64,000 nt of DNA from the NCBI RefSeq assembly GCF_026210795.1, contig NC_089451.1, positions 2,278,001 through 2,342,000 on the forward strand. Reading direction: 5' to 3'. The notes below the pieces were generated by a model. The model did not search any database. It was not told the DNA's origin and was given only the letters and a program-made list of their open reading frames with translations. The translations under genes and the position numbers were made by a program. Below are positions 1-11,600 of the stretch, one piece after another; the stretch's first letter is position 1, and every line of letters starts with the position of its first letter. This DNA comes from Rhizophagus irregularis (lineage: Eukaryota > Glomeromycota > Glomeromycetes > Glomerales > Glomeraceae).

Positions 1-1
1 T

Positions 2-3000
2 CATAATATTCATCTCTATACAGATGACAAAGGCAACACCAAAGGCAGTGGCGTCTCTATGATAATCACGAATCAATTACAAAAACACATTATCAGAACC
101 AACACTTTTTATGGCCGTATTTTAACGGTCGATCTATGTTTTAAAGGCAACCATTATATCAAATTTATATGTTGTTATTTACCTGCTAATGCCGTTGATG
201 ACAAAGATTTAATTATCAAATGTTACAAAGAAATTGAAAACATTTTGATCAAGGCTAAACACGATCATTTTGAATGTATAGTTTTAGGCGACTTTAATAT
301 TAGTTTCGACAAATTTAAAAAAGCCAATCACTATCCTATTTGGAGACGTGAAATCAAAACAATTTTAAAAAATTTTGACCTTAAAGATTTACTTAAATCC
401 TTTCACGATCACCCGAGCCCGACTCATACTACCAAAAGAAATGAAGGTCCAGATATACAGTCTCGTATAGATTATATTTTTACCTCACCTCATATCTTTC
501 ACCATAGCTTTTATGCTTACACTCACCATATTTCAGCAGATTTTTTTACTACAGACCATCAGGCTCTCAGTTGTTATTTGACGCAGGATTATTTTAAAAA
601 TAAATTCAATAGCTCTAGGAAAAGCCTAGAAAAATCACCTACGTACAAACCTAACACAGACCCGAAAATTCATTTTAAATACCATTTAATGACCACCGAA
701 TCTTGGTCTAATTATAAAGTTACCAATGGTATTATTTATCGACAACACATTAACAAATCAATTTTACCAAATACAACACCAGAACAACAAATAGAATTAT
801 ATTGGTCAAATATCAAAGATATTATTATACAAACAAAAGAGAAATGTATCCCTTATTCCTCATATAAAAAATATACGAAACAGGAGCGACCGTTATCATT
901 ACGACAAAACAATAACAAGATACTTTTACTTCGTATGATTCTACGAAAATTTTCTAATATCAAACTTAATAGACTACAAGGTGATATGGATAAATGGAAA
1001 GATTATTGGAACACCTGGAACAATTCGCGTAAACAAATTTTTGTTATCGACGTCCATTTTAACACCAAACGTACTATTTGGCTACCGTATACTTTGACGC
1101 CGGATAATATATCCAATGTCAAAAAAGATTTACAAAGTCTTCTACGTATATCTATTGTTTTGCACAAACAAGAAGAAGATTCATGGACTCTAAAAAATAT
1201 TAACAAATACGTTAATGACAGGAATAATAATTTAATTTATAATCAAAAAAGAATGATTAACAGTATCCTTAATCGAAAACCTCAAAAGATAACATTAGAT
1301 CGTTTACATTATTACGATCATGAAACTAATCAATTTCAATTTACTAACAATCCTCATATTATAGCAGAACAATCAAATTTACATTTTCAACGGTTAGGAA
1401 AAGACCTTAACGATATTAATAACGTCAAAGAATATATGACAATTCAAGATCTCCCGTTATATTGGAGATCAACTTACGAACCCATCAACAACCGTGATTG
1501 CAAACATATGACTTCGTTAGAGGACGAATTCTCAATTGAAGAATTATCCCAAGTCATCTCATCACTCCCAAACAACAAAGCCGCAGGCATTTCCGGCATC
1601 ACATACGAAGACATTAAACATACACACCAAGACTTTAGAGAATATATTAATAAATTTTTCAATTATATATTGCAGGTCCAAATTTACCCACGGGACTGGT
1701 TACATGCTTTCCTTTTCCCCATAACCAAACCTAAGGCTTGGGACTGCAAAATTGAAAATACTAGACCTATAGTCTTATTGGAAACATTTAGAAAATTATT
1801 CGTTAAAATTTTGACACAAAGAATTAATATCAAGCTTACAACGTACAACCTGATTAATGAAAATAATCGGGCCGGCCTAGCGGGACAATCAACGTTACAA
1901 CCGCTACAAGTTATCCAACACATAATTGAATCTGCTTACAAAGATAAGAAACCATTATGGATTGGTTTACAAGACCTCAGCAAGGCTTACGATAGAGTTA
2001 ATAAATCTCTACTACGACTAGCATTACAACGCCTCCATTTTCCCGATACGATTACCACTCTTTTAATTTCTCTATTTAGTAATCGGAAAAATAATGTTAT
2101 TTTACCCTTTGGCTTATCCGCTGATTTTGATGTACTTCAGGGTATTGACCAAGGAGAAGTCATCAGTCCGCTATTATGGATTATTTATTATGATCCCATG
2201 TTCACACACCTTTCACAGTTAACCAATAACCTTCATATTACCAGCGTCAACAAAATTACTAATATTTACCAACCTGATTCCGACCTTCAGATTAATTACT
2301 CAGCATCTGTGGTGGGTTATCTTGATGATACCAGCTGGTTTGCATCTTCCAAATCGCAGTTGGAATCCAATCTCCAAATTGCGAATTCTTTCTATGACAT
2401 GGCAAATATTACCATTAACCATGACAAATACACCATCCTTACCAACATTCCTAAATTTTGTAACAAGGAATTACAATTTCAAGTCACCCCTGACAAATCA
2501 ATAACGATTAAAACAGCGTCACGGGCCTCATCTAATCGAATTCTTGGTATTTATATTAATGCATTTAACTCACACATGCCGACGCTTAAAAAGATCAAAA
2601 AAATAATTAATCATTTCGCGTATACAATGCGCTTTAAAAAGATAACTCATGATCACCTTATTTATATTATTAACAAAGTATTATTACCCAAATTAGAATA
2701 TATTAATCAATTTACTATTTTTACAAGGTCACAATGTGACCTTTTATTAGCCCCTGTTAAAAAACTTTTTAAACAACATTTAAAATTACCAATTTCTACA
2801 CATAATAATATTATTCATAACAAATTATTTCCTTCTATTAATAGTTTTTTTTATAACCAATTTTATTCACATATATCAATTGTTAATGTTATTTTTAACA
2901 CCCCTATGTTCTCCACTATTGGTTTACAAAAAATTTTGAATACACAATATGAATTTTGGATTCCCAATTTCCCGACGTCTAAGGACTTAGTCAACCCTAT

Positions 3001-4879
3001 TTCGTCAAATTATCAATCCCTTTTGACTCGACAATTACGTTTATTCAACACGTTTCATATAACTTTTTTACCACACTGTAATACGTGTATTACTGGTGGT
3101 GGTAATTCTATAGTTTCATATTTTAATTCATTTAATTCTCTAGATTCTTTATCCACTAAAGACCTTCAAAGTTTACGGAAAAAACGTATAATGTTTATGG
3201 ATCAATTAACATCCCTTGATGGCTATTTTCTAAGTACTTGGAAAGACGTTAAAAAACAAAACCCCAAGGCCAATTTCAAAGGTCCTACGCCCAAGTGGTT
3301 TCAAAATCTTGAAAAATTTAACATTTTGGTGAACGATAGTTCACGTCGCCTCTTACGAGATTTAATGGTTTCACCCCCAGCCAGATTTGATTCTATGTCT
3401 CCTTCTATACGAAAAGCATGTAAATATCGTCCCAAAAATGAATGGACTATTTCCTGGGACGCAGTACACCAGTGTGAACTGTATGGCAAGACGATTGAAC
3501 AACAAAATGATTTATACGGTACCAGCCTCACTTATCGAACACATTACCTTCCTGAGGTTAACGCTGATACTAGAATCAACTTGACACCCAAAAAAGTAAC
3601 CCCTATTCTACGACCTTGTACAGGTCACTGTGGTCATAGCGTACCTTTTAGTGGTGATTTACGCCCAAAATGTGTTATTGTTTCTTTAACATCACATTTA
3701 ATTCTTTTTAATGTTCACGCAAAATCTTTTATACCTAATAGACCTTTTATAAAATTAGATAAATCTTTTATTTTCCCAACTACATCTTTACACACCCTTC
3801 GTACTCAAGCTTTTACATATAACAAACATAGATTAATTGTACCTAACGTTTTACCCCCAACGATTCCTATTCTATCCTCTTTGGACTCATACTTAGAGGA
3901 GAATCTTTTGTTATTTACTAATAATTCAATCAATTTAAATTTAAATATCTCTTCCTCCCTCTTTATTAAAAATATTTTTGTAGGAAATAGAGATTTAATT
4001 ATTCAACTTTTAGAAATAGCTAAACAATTTTTACTTCGAAAAAAATTTATTTTTTACACTGATGGTTCTTTTTCCCCTATAGATGTTAATTCTTCTACTC
4101 AAACTCAAATGGGTTTTGCTTGGATCGAGATTACTGATGCAACTCCTGATTCTGGACCTCCTCCACCATCTTACAAAGGCGCTTTATCTTTTAATCCGTC
4201 TTCTACTAAAGCGGAAGTGTACGCGCTTTTAACAGCTATTATTGCTGTTCCCGATGAGAGTGAATTGGATATTTTCACAGACTCGTTGAACGTCATTCAT
4301 ACCTTCCATGCTGTTACAAACAAATTAACTTCCATCAGAAGAAAGCTGAAATGCAATAACCATTTAGCGTGGCGTTTGATTGACACGTTAATTATGAAAA
4401 AATCATTGATCGTCCACCTACACAAAGTCAAAGCTCACTCCAATGATTTTTGGAATGATATGGCCGATAGCTTAGCTAATGCTGCACGTCAACTTGCACC
4501 TTACGAGATTAATCCTGCAACTCTACCGGGTTCTTTAATGACCCCTATTTGGGCCTCTATTGCACCAATCGACCGCGACATTAGAAAATTCTGTCATAAT
4601 CTTACAGATACTTACACTTTTAGTCAATTTTTGGGTAATTCTTCACTTTCACCCATTTTCGATAGATTTCCCTTGTCCTCAATACATTGGCCTCTAACTA
4701 GAGCGTGGTTACAATTTAATCCCACGTCCGATGTATGCAGTTCTACCAAATCATCACACAACGCTTTTAAAATTAAAGCACTTAATCATATTCTTCCTTG
4801 TGGTGACGTCCTTACCAAACATTATCCTGATCTTTATCCTGACAATCATATACCTTGCCCGGTTTGTAACAACCATTAA
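2..4879 (+). CDS. LINE ORF2-type polyprotein: endonuclease, reverse transcriptase, RNase H (5' partial)
   Basis: This protein would nick target DNA and copy the element RNA in place (target-primed reverse transcription). The first ATG at 59 is not the true start, because the frame is open to base 2 and reads endonuclease sequence there. Endonuclease signatures: GDFN at 287-298, then SRIDYIF and TTDHQAL before 575. Reverse transcriptase: finger motifs from about 1540, the catalytic LQDLSKAYD motif near 1970, GIDQGEVISPLLW near 2145, and YLDD at 2318-2329, which supplies the two catalytic aspartates. RNase H: FYTDGSF near 4055, AEVYALL near 4213, FTDSLNV near 4275 and HSNDFWNDMADSLANAA near 4440, so D, E, D and D are all present. 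The frame ends in CPVCNNH and then TAA. That TAA cuts a C2HC-type knuckle in half, so it looks like a premature nonsense mutation. I see no frameshift across 1,625 codons, which suggests recent insertion. Confidence 0.92.
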   Translation, partial: HNIHLYTDDKGNTKGSGVSMIITNQLQKHIIRTNTFYGRILTVDLCFKGNHYIKFICCYLPANAVDDKDLIIKCYKEIENILIKAKHDHFECIVLGDFNISFDKFKKANHYPIWRREIKTILKNFDLKDLLKSFHDHPSPTHTTKRNEGPDIQSRIDYIFTSPHIFHHSFYAYTHHISADFFTTDHQALSCYLTQDYFKNKFNSSRKSLEKSPTYKPNTDPKIHFKYHLMTTESWSNYKVTNGIIYRQHINKSILPNTTPEQQIELYWSNIKDIIIQTKEKCIPYSSYKKYTKQERPLSLRQNNNKILLLRMILRKFSNIKLNRLQGDMDKWKDYWNTWNNSRKQIFVIDVHFNTKRTIWLPYTLTPDNISNVKKDLQSLLRISIVLHKQEEDSWTLKNINKYVNDRNNNLIYNQKRMINSILNRKPQKITLDRLHYYDHETNQFQFTNNPHIIAEQSNLHFQRLGKDLNDINNVKEYMTIQDLPLYWRSTYEPINNRDCKHMTSLEDEFSIEELSQVISSLPNNKAAGISGITYEDIKHTHQDFREYINKFFNYILQVQIYPRDWLHAFLFPITKPKAWDCKIENTRPIVLLETFRKLFVKILTQRINIKLTTYNLINENNRAGLAGQSTLQPLQVIQHIIESAYKDKKPLWIGLQDLSKAYDRVNKSLLRLALQRLHFPDTITTLLISLFSNRKNNVILPFGLSADFDVLQGIDQGEVISPLLWIIYYDPMFTHLSQLTNNLHITSVNKITNIYQPDSDLQINYSASVVGYLDDTSWFASSKSQLESNLQIANSFYDMANITINHDKYTILTNIPKFCNKELQFQVTPDKSITIKTASRASSNRILGIYINAFNSHMPTLKKIKKIINHFAYTMRFKKITHDHLIYIINKVLLPKLEYINQFTIFTRSQCDLLLAPVKKLFKQHLKLPISTHNNIIHNKLFPSINSFFYNQFYSHISIVNVIFNTPMFSTIGLQKILNTQYEFWIPNFPTSKDLVNPISSNYQSLLTRQLRLFNTFHITFLPHCNTCITGGGNSIVSYFNSFNSLDSLSTKDLQSLRKKRIMFMDQLTSLDGYFLSTWKDVKKQNPKANFKGPTPKWFQNLEKFNILVNDSSRRLLRDLMVSPPARFDSMSPSIRKACKYRPKNEWTISWDAVHQCELYGKTIEQQNDLYGTSLTYRTHYLPEVNADTRINLTPKKVTPILRPCTGHCGHSVPFSGDLRPKCVIVSLTSHLILFNVHAKSFIPNRPFIKLDKSFIFPTTSLHTLRTQAFTYNKHRLIVPNVLPPTIPILSSLDSYLEENLLLFTNNSINLNLNISSSLFIKNIFVGNRDLIIQLLEIAKQFLLRKKFIFYTDGSFSPIDVNSSTQTQMGFAWIEITDATPDSGPPPPSYKGALSFNPSSTKAEVYALLTAIIAVPDESELDIFTDSLNVIHTFHAVTNKLTSIRRKLKCNNHLAWRLIDTLIMKKSLIVHLHKVKAHSNDFWNDMADSLANAARQLAPYEINPATLPGSLMTPIWASIAPIDRDIRKFCHNLTDTYTFSQFLGNSSLSPIFDRFPLSSIHWPLTRAWLQFNPTSDVCSSTKSSHNAFKIKALNHILPCGDVLTKHYPDLYPDNHIPCPVCNNH

Positions 4880-5665
4880 GATACTAATGAACATTTGGGA
4901 ATTTGTTCGAAACTTTTACCTATAATCAACACTACCCTATTAGAACATAAAGTCATATTACAACATCTTCTTGAGAAGCATACTTCCTCTAATCCTATCT
5001 TTATTAAACAATCCATCGATCGATTTGATCTCCTATTACCGATCTCGGAGTCAAATTCTTTCACTCATCCAATATATTTAATTATACACCAACTTGTTTC
5101 ACAAGACTTTTATAATTTAGTACGATCTTTCACCTTTAATGACAAACTTACCCGTTCAATCATATGGGAATTTTTAACCTCATTTCACGAACGAATCTAC
5201 CAACAAATATGGCCTAAACATTGTTCTCTGTTGAAATTGTGGGAACTGCGTAATGGAATTACGCCCAAACGCAAACGCGATTTTCGTAAGAAAAAACCTT
5301 TGAAGTCACGTGATCATAAAACATCACAACCTATTACTCGCTCTAGAGTTGCCTCTACTTCTCATAACAGATCACAAAATCTTTCTCAACCCAGAGTTAG
5401 GACGAACTTTTTACCCCCGGATGGTATTTCTCGCCGATCACTTCATCCTTGGATTTCCTCGGCCCCGTCTACTCGCCCTTCTCACTTACCGCAAGTACCG
5501 ATGTGGTTGATTTTGTGCACTTGTAATTTTTTACACTCTGGTGGATGGTTATCTTCTGTCCGGCACCCTAGTAGTTTTGAGTTAGATATAGATAATTTTT
5601 CTTCTTCATGTAATTTTAATTTTAATTTTTTTAGTTCTTCTTTTGCATTTGATAGTCCGTTTTAG
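4880..5665 (+). pseudogene. C-terminal continuation of the LINE ORF after an in-frame TAA
   Basis: This stretch is in exactly the same frame as the upstream polyprotein and stays open for 261 codons to a TAG at 5663-5665. It begins DTNEHLGIC, which supplies the missing His and Cys of the CxxC knuckle cut by the TAA at 4877-4879. The remainder is helical, then a basic patch near 5265-5310 (KRKRDFRKKK), then a Ser/Pro-rich tail. The basic patch may bind nucleic acid. The simplest reading is that one point mutation separates the two parts. Stop-codon readthrough is possible but nothing here supports it. Confidence 0.75.
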
Positions 5666-5865
5666 ACTCCAGGTTATGCTTGATTGTTCTATAGAATAAT
5701 GGGCAAGACGACCCCTTCAGGCTTCTCCTGAGAGGTTGGGTAAAACACTAGCTTAGAATTTATTGATCTTTTAGACCATGTTTATTCCTATTTAGCGTTC
5801 GACCCCAGTCGAGTCTATATCTTAAAAATAAAAATAAAAAAAATAAAAATTAATTCATAGTAAAG

Positions 5866-6426
5866 GTTTACATATAGATTTATATAGAAATACATAGCAA
5901 ACACTCTATCTACTAACTCCATAATTTCTATGGATGCGTTGCCAAAGCAACACTAAAGGACTCTAATATGTAAACCCATAAACGAAAAACAAAAAAGAAA
6001 AATAATCATAATATAAGCCACACTACACTATAACTAAAAAAAAAATCTATCTACATCGCCTACAAAAATAAAATTAAAATTAAAATGAAATTGATAAGAA
6101 ACCCCACTTATTTCCAAAGGCGTCACTGTAGCTTTGCTGTAAACCCAGATCTGAGTTATTTATATATTCTTCAGGGTTCTGTTTAATCGTGGTAGTTAGT
6201 CCTCGTGAAACGAGATGCCCTATAAAAAATTTTATCCGAATATTTCCATTATTTCTCCGTGTCTTCCGTAAAAATTCCGTGAAAATGATACATCCACGGA
6301 TATCTGTCAGTGTTAGCGAGATGAAAATTTCCATGATTTAAGGCTATAAATTCCATGAAAATGATACATTCCAGAAAAAAAATGGAAAGATAAAACACGA
6401 AACAGATTTTTTACAGGGATGGTGCA
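5866..6426. other. Intergenic, AT-rich
   Basis: Sequence between the LINE tail and the first MITE. I see no supported gene. The minus-strand open frame at 6080-6334 has no recognisable motif. Confidence 0.5.
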
Positions 6427-6608
6427 CAGTTCACCCTCACTATAGTGAATCCTATGGGCTGGAGATTGAAATTCGTTATAGTGAGAAATTCACTATATTG
6501 AGGGTCATTTTTTATACATAAAAAAAAATCTGTACCTGAACTTTTCTTCATTATAGCAAGTTATTCACTATATAAAAATTCGCTATAGAGTATAGAGAGG
6601 GTGAACTG
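6427..6608. mobile_element. Short inverted-repeat element (MITE-like)
   Basis: The element starts CAGTTCACCCTC at 6427 and ends with the reverse complement GAGGGTGAACTG at 6608, with TATAG-type subterminal motifs on both sides. It is about 182 bp, AT-rich inside and has no coding capacity. The right flank begins TA and the left flank ends CA, so a TA target duplication of the Tc1/mariner/pogo type is possible with one mutated base. Family assignment is inference. Confidence 0.6.
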
Positions 6609-6905
6609 TATTTCTTATCTCAAATAAATCTAAATCCCACAGAAGCTAGATCCTCGGTGGTAGTCGTCCAAAAATCCAGTTTCCAAAAATCTAGAGTAAC
6701 AATCAGCATAGCAGCACTTTTTGTTAGCCCCGTAAACGGTCAAAAATTTTTTGCTGTAAGTGTACTGACTGTGACAAACGAATTCCCGCGGCAATTAAAA
6801 GGCGAGGAGACTATTGCTGCGGTCTTTATGCGTCCTCCCGTGATCGGTTAAATTTTTGCCGAAAAATTGTATATCCAGTGAAATTATTTATAAAAAATTG
6901 GTTCT

Positions 6906-6974
6906 GGAAATTCCGGTTCAGTATAACAAGATTTCGGCAAACAGGTTCGTTATAACCAGTGGCGACTGTATAGC
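6906..6974. repeat. Terminal-repeat fragment shared with 38198-38232
   Basis: On the minus strand this reads CAGTCGCCACTGG followed by a TATAACGAACCTG motif. A diverged relative, CGGTCGCCACTGG followed by ATACAATGAACCTG, sits at about 38204 on the plus strand. Both look like ends of a pogo/Tigger-like DNA transposon. I could not pair either with an opposite end. Confidence 0.4.
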
Positions 6975-8650
6975 TCAATTTTAGTTTTTTTTTAAACAAA
7001 ATTTATAGTCTCTTTGAACTCATCCCATTTTTTTTTTGCTATGATGAAATGAATAAATTCTCGCTTAGCAAAACTGCTTTTGATCGACTGATAGCGTCAG
7101 TATTATCGATAATTCTAGCCGGCGTTATTGTACGAGTTATCGAGTACTTTGATATTTTCTATTTTAGCAACGTGATAGTTCTGTTTTTATTTTTGTGATA
7201 CGATCATAATCTCCAAAAAAGATCCTGATAGTGATAGTTAACTTTTGGTATCTAAATATATTATCCCAAGAAACGTACAAAGGACATGCATATGTTATAA
7301 TAGGATTAAATTTTTAATGCAAGGCGTAGCAACGCAATATTGATGATTCGCATCGAACGTGCGAATTTACACAGACATCTAATGCGGCAGAGATATGGAT
7401 ATGCAATTGGGATACTGATTTTTTTTTATTTTTAATGATAACAAGATTACAACTAAATATAATAAAAAAAAAAAGTGGGAATAATTCAAATCGGTACAAT
7501 TGCAAATTTTTTCATATTATATACCGTATTGGTTAAGCATTCTTTACAAGTCCTTCTTTTCTGCTTACACAGATTTTTTTTAATTTACTAATTTAGAATT
7601 TTCAATAAAAAATCAATAACAAGAAACAGTCAAACAGAATGTTCGATTAGGCCACATCGGAAAAAATTTTTTCCATTGATGCTAGTTTTATTGCAGAATC
7701 CGAGTTATTACACAATGTGTAACTAAAAGTTGATTCGTGCAGGAATTTTTTTTAGTTTCAGCCGCATAAAATTCTATTAAAATATAATAGTTTATCATAT
7801 TAGCTATTTTTGATCTTTCAAAGAGAAAAAGATTCGTTCTATGAACTTTTACAATATATTTTGCAATATGCATGCAATCTGGTTACACGAACCTTAACGG
7901 TTGAATGACAATATCTCAAAATTTTTTATTGTGACTTACCTTTTCTGTCGCCGCAGCTATTAAAAATTTTTTAATGTATATAAATATATACAGTATATAT
8001 ATATATATGTGGTGTGTATACGTTTGATACAAATAAAAATAATAAATATCATTAAATTTTCCTACAGATTCATATTCATAAAAAAAAAAGGTCAATATTT
8101 TAAAAACAAGAACTTTATTATTGATACTTTTAATTGAAAAATGATTAAATGTTATAGTAAGTTAATCAGAGGAGATATTTGTTATATTAATCAAATCTAA
8201 AATTTTTTGTATAATTTTATAAAAACAATGATCAATAAATCTTATTAAATTGATAATCGATAATTTTATTCGTATTAAAAATTCAATGATTATAAATAGA
8301 TTAACTTAAAAAAGATTTTAGATATTTTTTTTTTTAGGACAGATTTTCAAATTTTAGAATTCTGTTGTATCACACGAATTAATAAGCCTTTATTACGAAA
8401 ACGAGAAATGAATTCATTCGTAACAATGTTCTTGTCCTGACATTACGGTACAAATTATTTGGTTATACAAAATGATGGCTACACAAGTTTTGAATGTTTT
8501 TCCTTATTTAAAGATAAGATTTTACATTTTTGTAAAAACAAATAAAGTTAAATAAATAAATAAATAAATTAATTTCAAAAAAAAAATAAATAATTTTGAT
8601 TTCCTTTTTTCCTTTTTTTTTCTAATAAAAAAAAAATTATAATTAAAAAG
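6975..8650. other. Intergenic, AT-rich upstream of channel gene A
   Basis: No gene is supported. There is a TA-rich microsatellite at about 7978-8012 and poly-A/T runs at 8560-8635 just before the start of gene A, which may belong to its promoter. The minus-strand open frames at 7314-7505 and 7688-7873 lack motifs and are not supported. Confidence 0.5.
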
Positions 8651-11600
8651 ATGTCGTTATCTGTTGAGCCAACTGAAAATAATCGGAGAAGGCCATCGAC
8701 TGATAAGGATAGGCGTAATAGATGGAGTTACTTTAGTAATAGAGAGGATACAATTTTTAAATTATCAGATAATGAAAATGATATTATTCTTTCCAAAAAG
8801 GAACGTTATCAAATCGCGATTTGTCAAGATGGTAAATTTGCTGTAACATTTGATACAGGTAAAATTCATTTAAAAATTTAAAAATTTATGTAATGTTTAT
8901 CGAAAAATTATAATACTAAAATAAGCTCCTTTTTTTTAAAAAAAAAAAGCGAACCTTTGGATTAAAGTATTAGAAAATACAGATCATCGTCAATTCAGAT
9001 TATCTAAAGAAAAGACTACTTCAGCACAACACAATTCAAACAATCAGAACGATGATAAAGAAGAAATTACTAAAACAATCGCTCGTTTCAAAATAAACGA
9101 AAATTTAGAAATTGACAAATTTGACAAAGGTGACAAATCCCTTATTCGAGAAACTAACAGTAGCGCTAATAATAGTAATGATACGGATAACATGTATAGA
9201 TGGAGTTTAGATATATCAAATGTACAAAATTATCAAGATAAATATTTTATCTTTGTTGCTGTATCTCGCATAGATGTTAATGAGGATATGAAAGGAAAAG
9301 ATACAAAGTCTGATTATAAGAAAAACATAATAAAAAGAAGATTTCCAAATTCAGACGTTAGAATTGCTTTACCAGGATCGTATAGTAATAAATCAAATGA
9401 AAATAAGAAAGGAACAGCAATTTACCGTCTTAAACTGAATAAGGACAATAATAATAACTTTGATTTTAAGGAAATATCTCCCGTAACTTATTGTTATTCT
9501 GATAGTGTTTCCGGAATATGTAAATTTATACAAAATTTAGACGATATCGATCAAAATGATTACACTTTTAAAAGATTTATCGTATTGAACTTTAACGGAA
9601 TATATAATTTTGAGTATAATTTCGAGTATAGAAGTTTTGATTTAAAAACGAGATTTGATTACCCGAAAAGTATTGAAAATGAACTAAAACATTGGCATAA
9701 AGAAAATCTAGAAGAAGACTGTATGAATAAACTTCTTACGTGTCTTTATAATCAATATTTCTTGGTCGAACATTATAAGAATAACGTACAGATGCTTGAA
9801 GGTAATTAATATCATTTATTTTATTATAATATTCATTGTGAATTATCATTTAACAAAAATTATAGTTTATGATTTAGCGGACATGAGCTTAAAAACTACC
9901 CCAAAAAGAGTCGAAAGAAAAGATAAACGTATTAGAAATTTTAATTACAATACTTTTTCAGTTAGTAAACTACAAATTTGTTTTACTCGGGGACTTAATT
10001 CTATTAAGTAAGTTTATTTTCAATTTTTCGATTTTGTCATTTTATTATTTATTTATTTATTTATCTTTTTCATTCGATTTTAATTATCCATTAGGTTATA
10101 CTTTATGGAGAATGGTCTGGAGGTCGTATCAAAAAAATTTGATGAATTTGAAAAAATTTATTCACTAGAATTCATTGATAGTGATGAAAAATTACTTATA
10201 ATAGGCGAAAAAAAGAGTCAGGTGAAACTTGTGATCTGGGATATCTATAATACTGTAAAGGCCGAAACGATAACGTTAGAAAATTTTTCTATCGTAGAAC
10301 TTAGTAATCGTTTGGCTAGAACTTCAGGAAATATTTTACAAGTTGATGAAGAAGGAAGGGTTACATCAGTTCTTAAAAAAATCGATAAATTAAAACAAAA
10401 TACATCAGAAGAAGAAAAAGAAAATTTTAAAAAATATACAAATAAGAAGGATGGAAATCATACGATACATTATGATAAAGAATTTGTTCCGATAGTTATT
10501 GATAAAGAACCTTGGGTGATAGATGAGTATGAAAGAAATTCTTATTGTCTTAATCAAAAGAAAGAAGGAGAAAGAATACAAACTTTGCAGCTTATAGTTG
10601 GTAGATCCACGGTTCAAATTTGGCATCAAATCCGTGATGATAGTAAATCTAAGGATGAACTTTCTAAACTCCCAAACAAAGGAGGACCGTTTCTTGAATA
10701 TATATGGGCGAATGGTATTCCGGTAAATCAAGAAAGGAGAGCAACAAGATTAAGAATTGAAGAGTTTAAATATAAACCAAATGATGGATCAAGTCATATA
10801 TTAGATGATTTTTATTTGAAAGTTTATTGGTACGAAAGAGCTTCGAGTGATAAAGAGAAAACAGAAGAAGAAATTAGAGATATGGAGGATAAAGAAATAG
10901 AAAAAATGGAACTTAATAGAAAAGCGGGAAAGGAAATGGAAAAGGATGGAATTATGGAAATGAAAGAAAAAGTAATTCAAAAGAAAGATATTATTGAAAA
11001 AGTTAATGCGGTAAGACGCGCTTGTAGAGCATTGGAACATCTTAATAAGCGCAGAAGGTTTCTTGTGACTAATTACATTAAAATACATCAAGTAGGTTAC
11101 CGATTATAATTTTATTTATTCATTATTTAAGCTTTTTTTGAAAAAATAGAAAATAATTAAATTTCTTTTTAACTAAAAGTATGAAGAAATGATAATATAT
11201 ATTCAACATATAGTATGGAGGTTTGCTAAATGCAAACCTGAAGAATTTAAATTATTAGATGTTCGACATAATGTCATGAAAAAATTAATTCTTGGTGATT
11301 GCAATTATTTGATAAAACTTATATTATTTGGAGACAAAAGTAATAACGATAAAGATAATGGAAATGAAAAAAAAGAGGAATTCATAATCAGACATATACC
11401 AAGGAGTGTGTCTTGGCCAGGAAAAAATTTCATAAAAGATGATGACCTTGAAGATAATGAAATGCCAGAAAGTGATATGGAATTAGCAATTTATCGTTTC
11501 AAAGGTAATTTGACCTTATGACGTTGTTTATATCGTTGATCAATAACTTGATTTTATATTTATAGGTCGTGAACTTAAAGATACTGTTGTTGTTGCTTAT

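Larger units (their letters stand above)
1..5865 (+). mobile_element. Non-LTR retrotransposon (LINE), 5' end outside window
   Basis: A single element encodes an apurinic-type endonuclease, a reverse transcriptase, RNase H and a C-terminal zinc-knuckle region in one reading frame. The frame is already open at base 2, so the 5' end lies outside the window. After the last stop at 5665 comes about 150 bases of non-coding 3' sequence and then an A-rich tail with AAAAAT-type repeats at 5820-5855, typical of a LINE 3' end. No target-site duplication can be checked because the left end is missing. The element is probably non-autonomous because of the internal stop at 4877. Confidence 0.9.
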
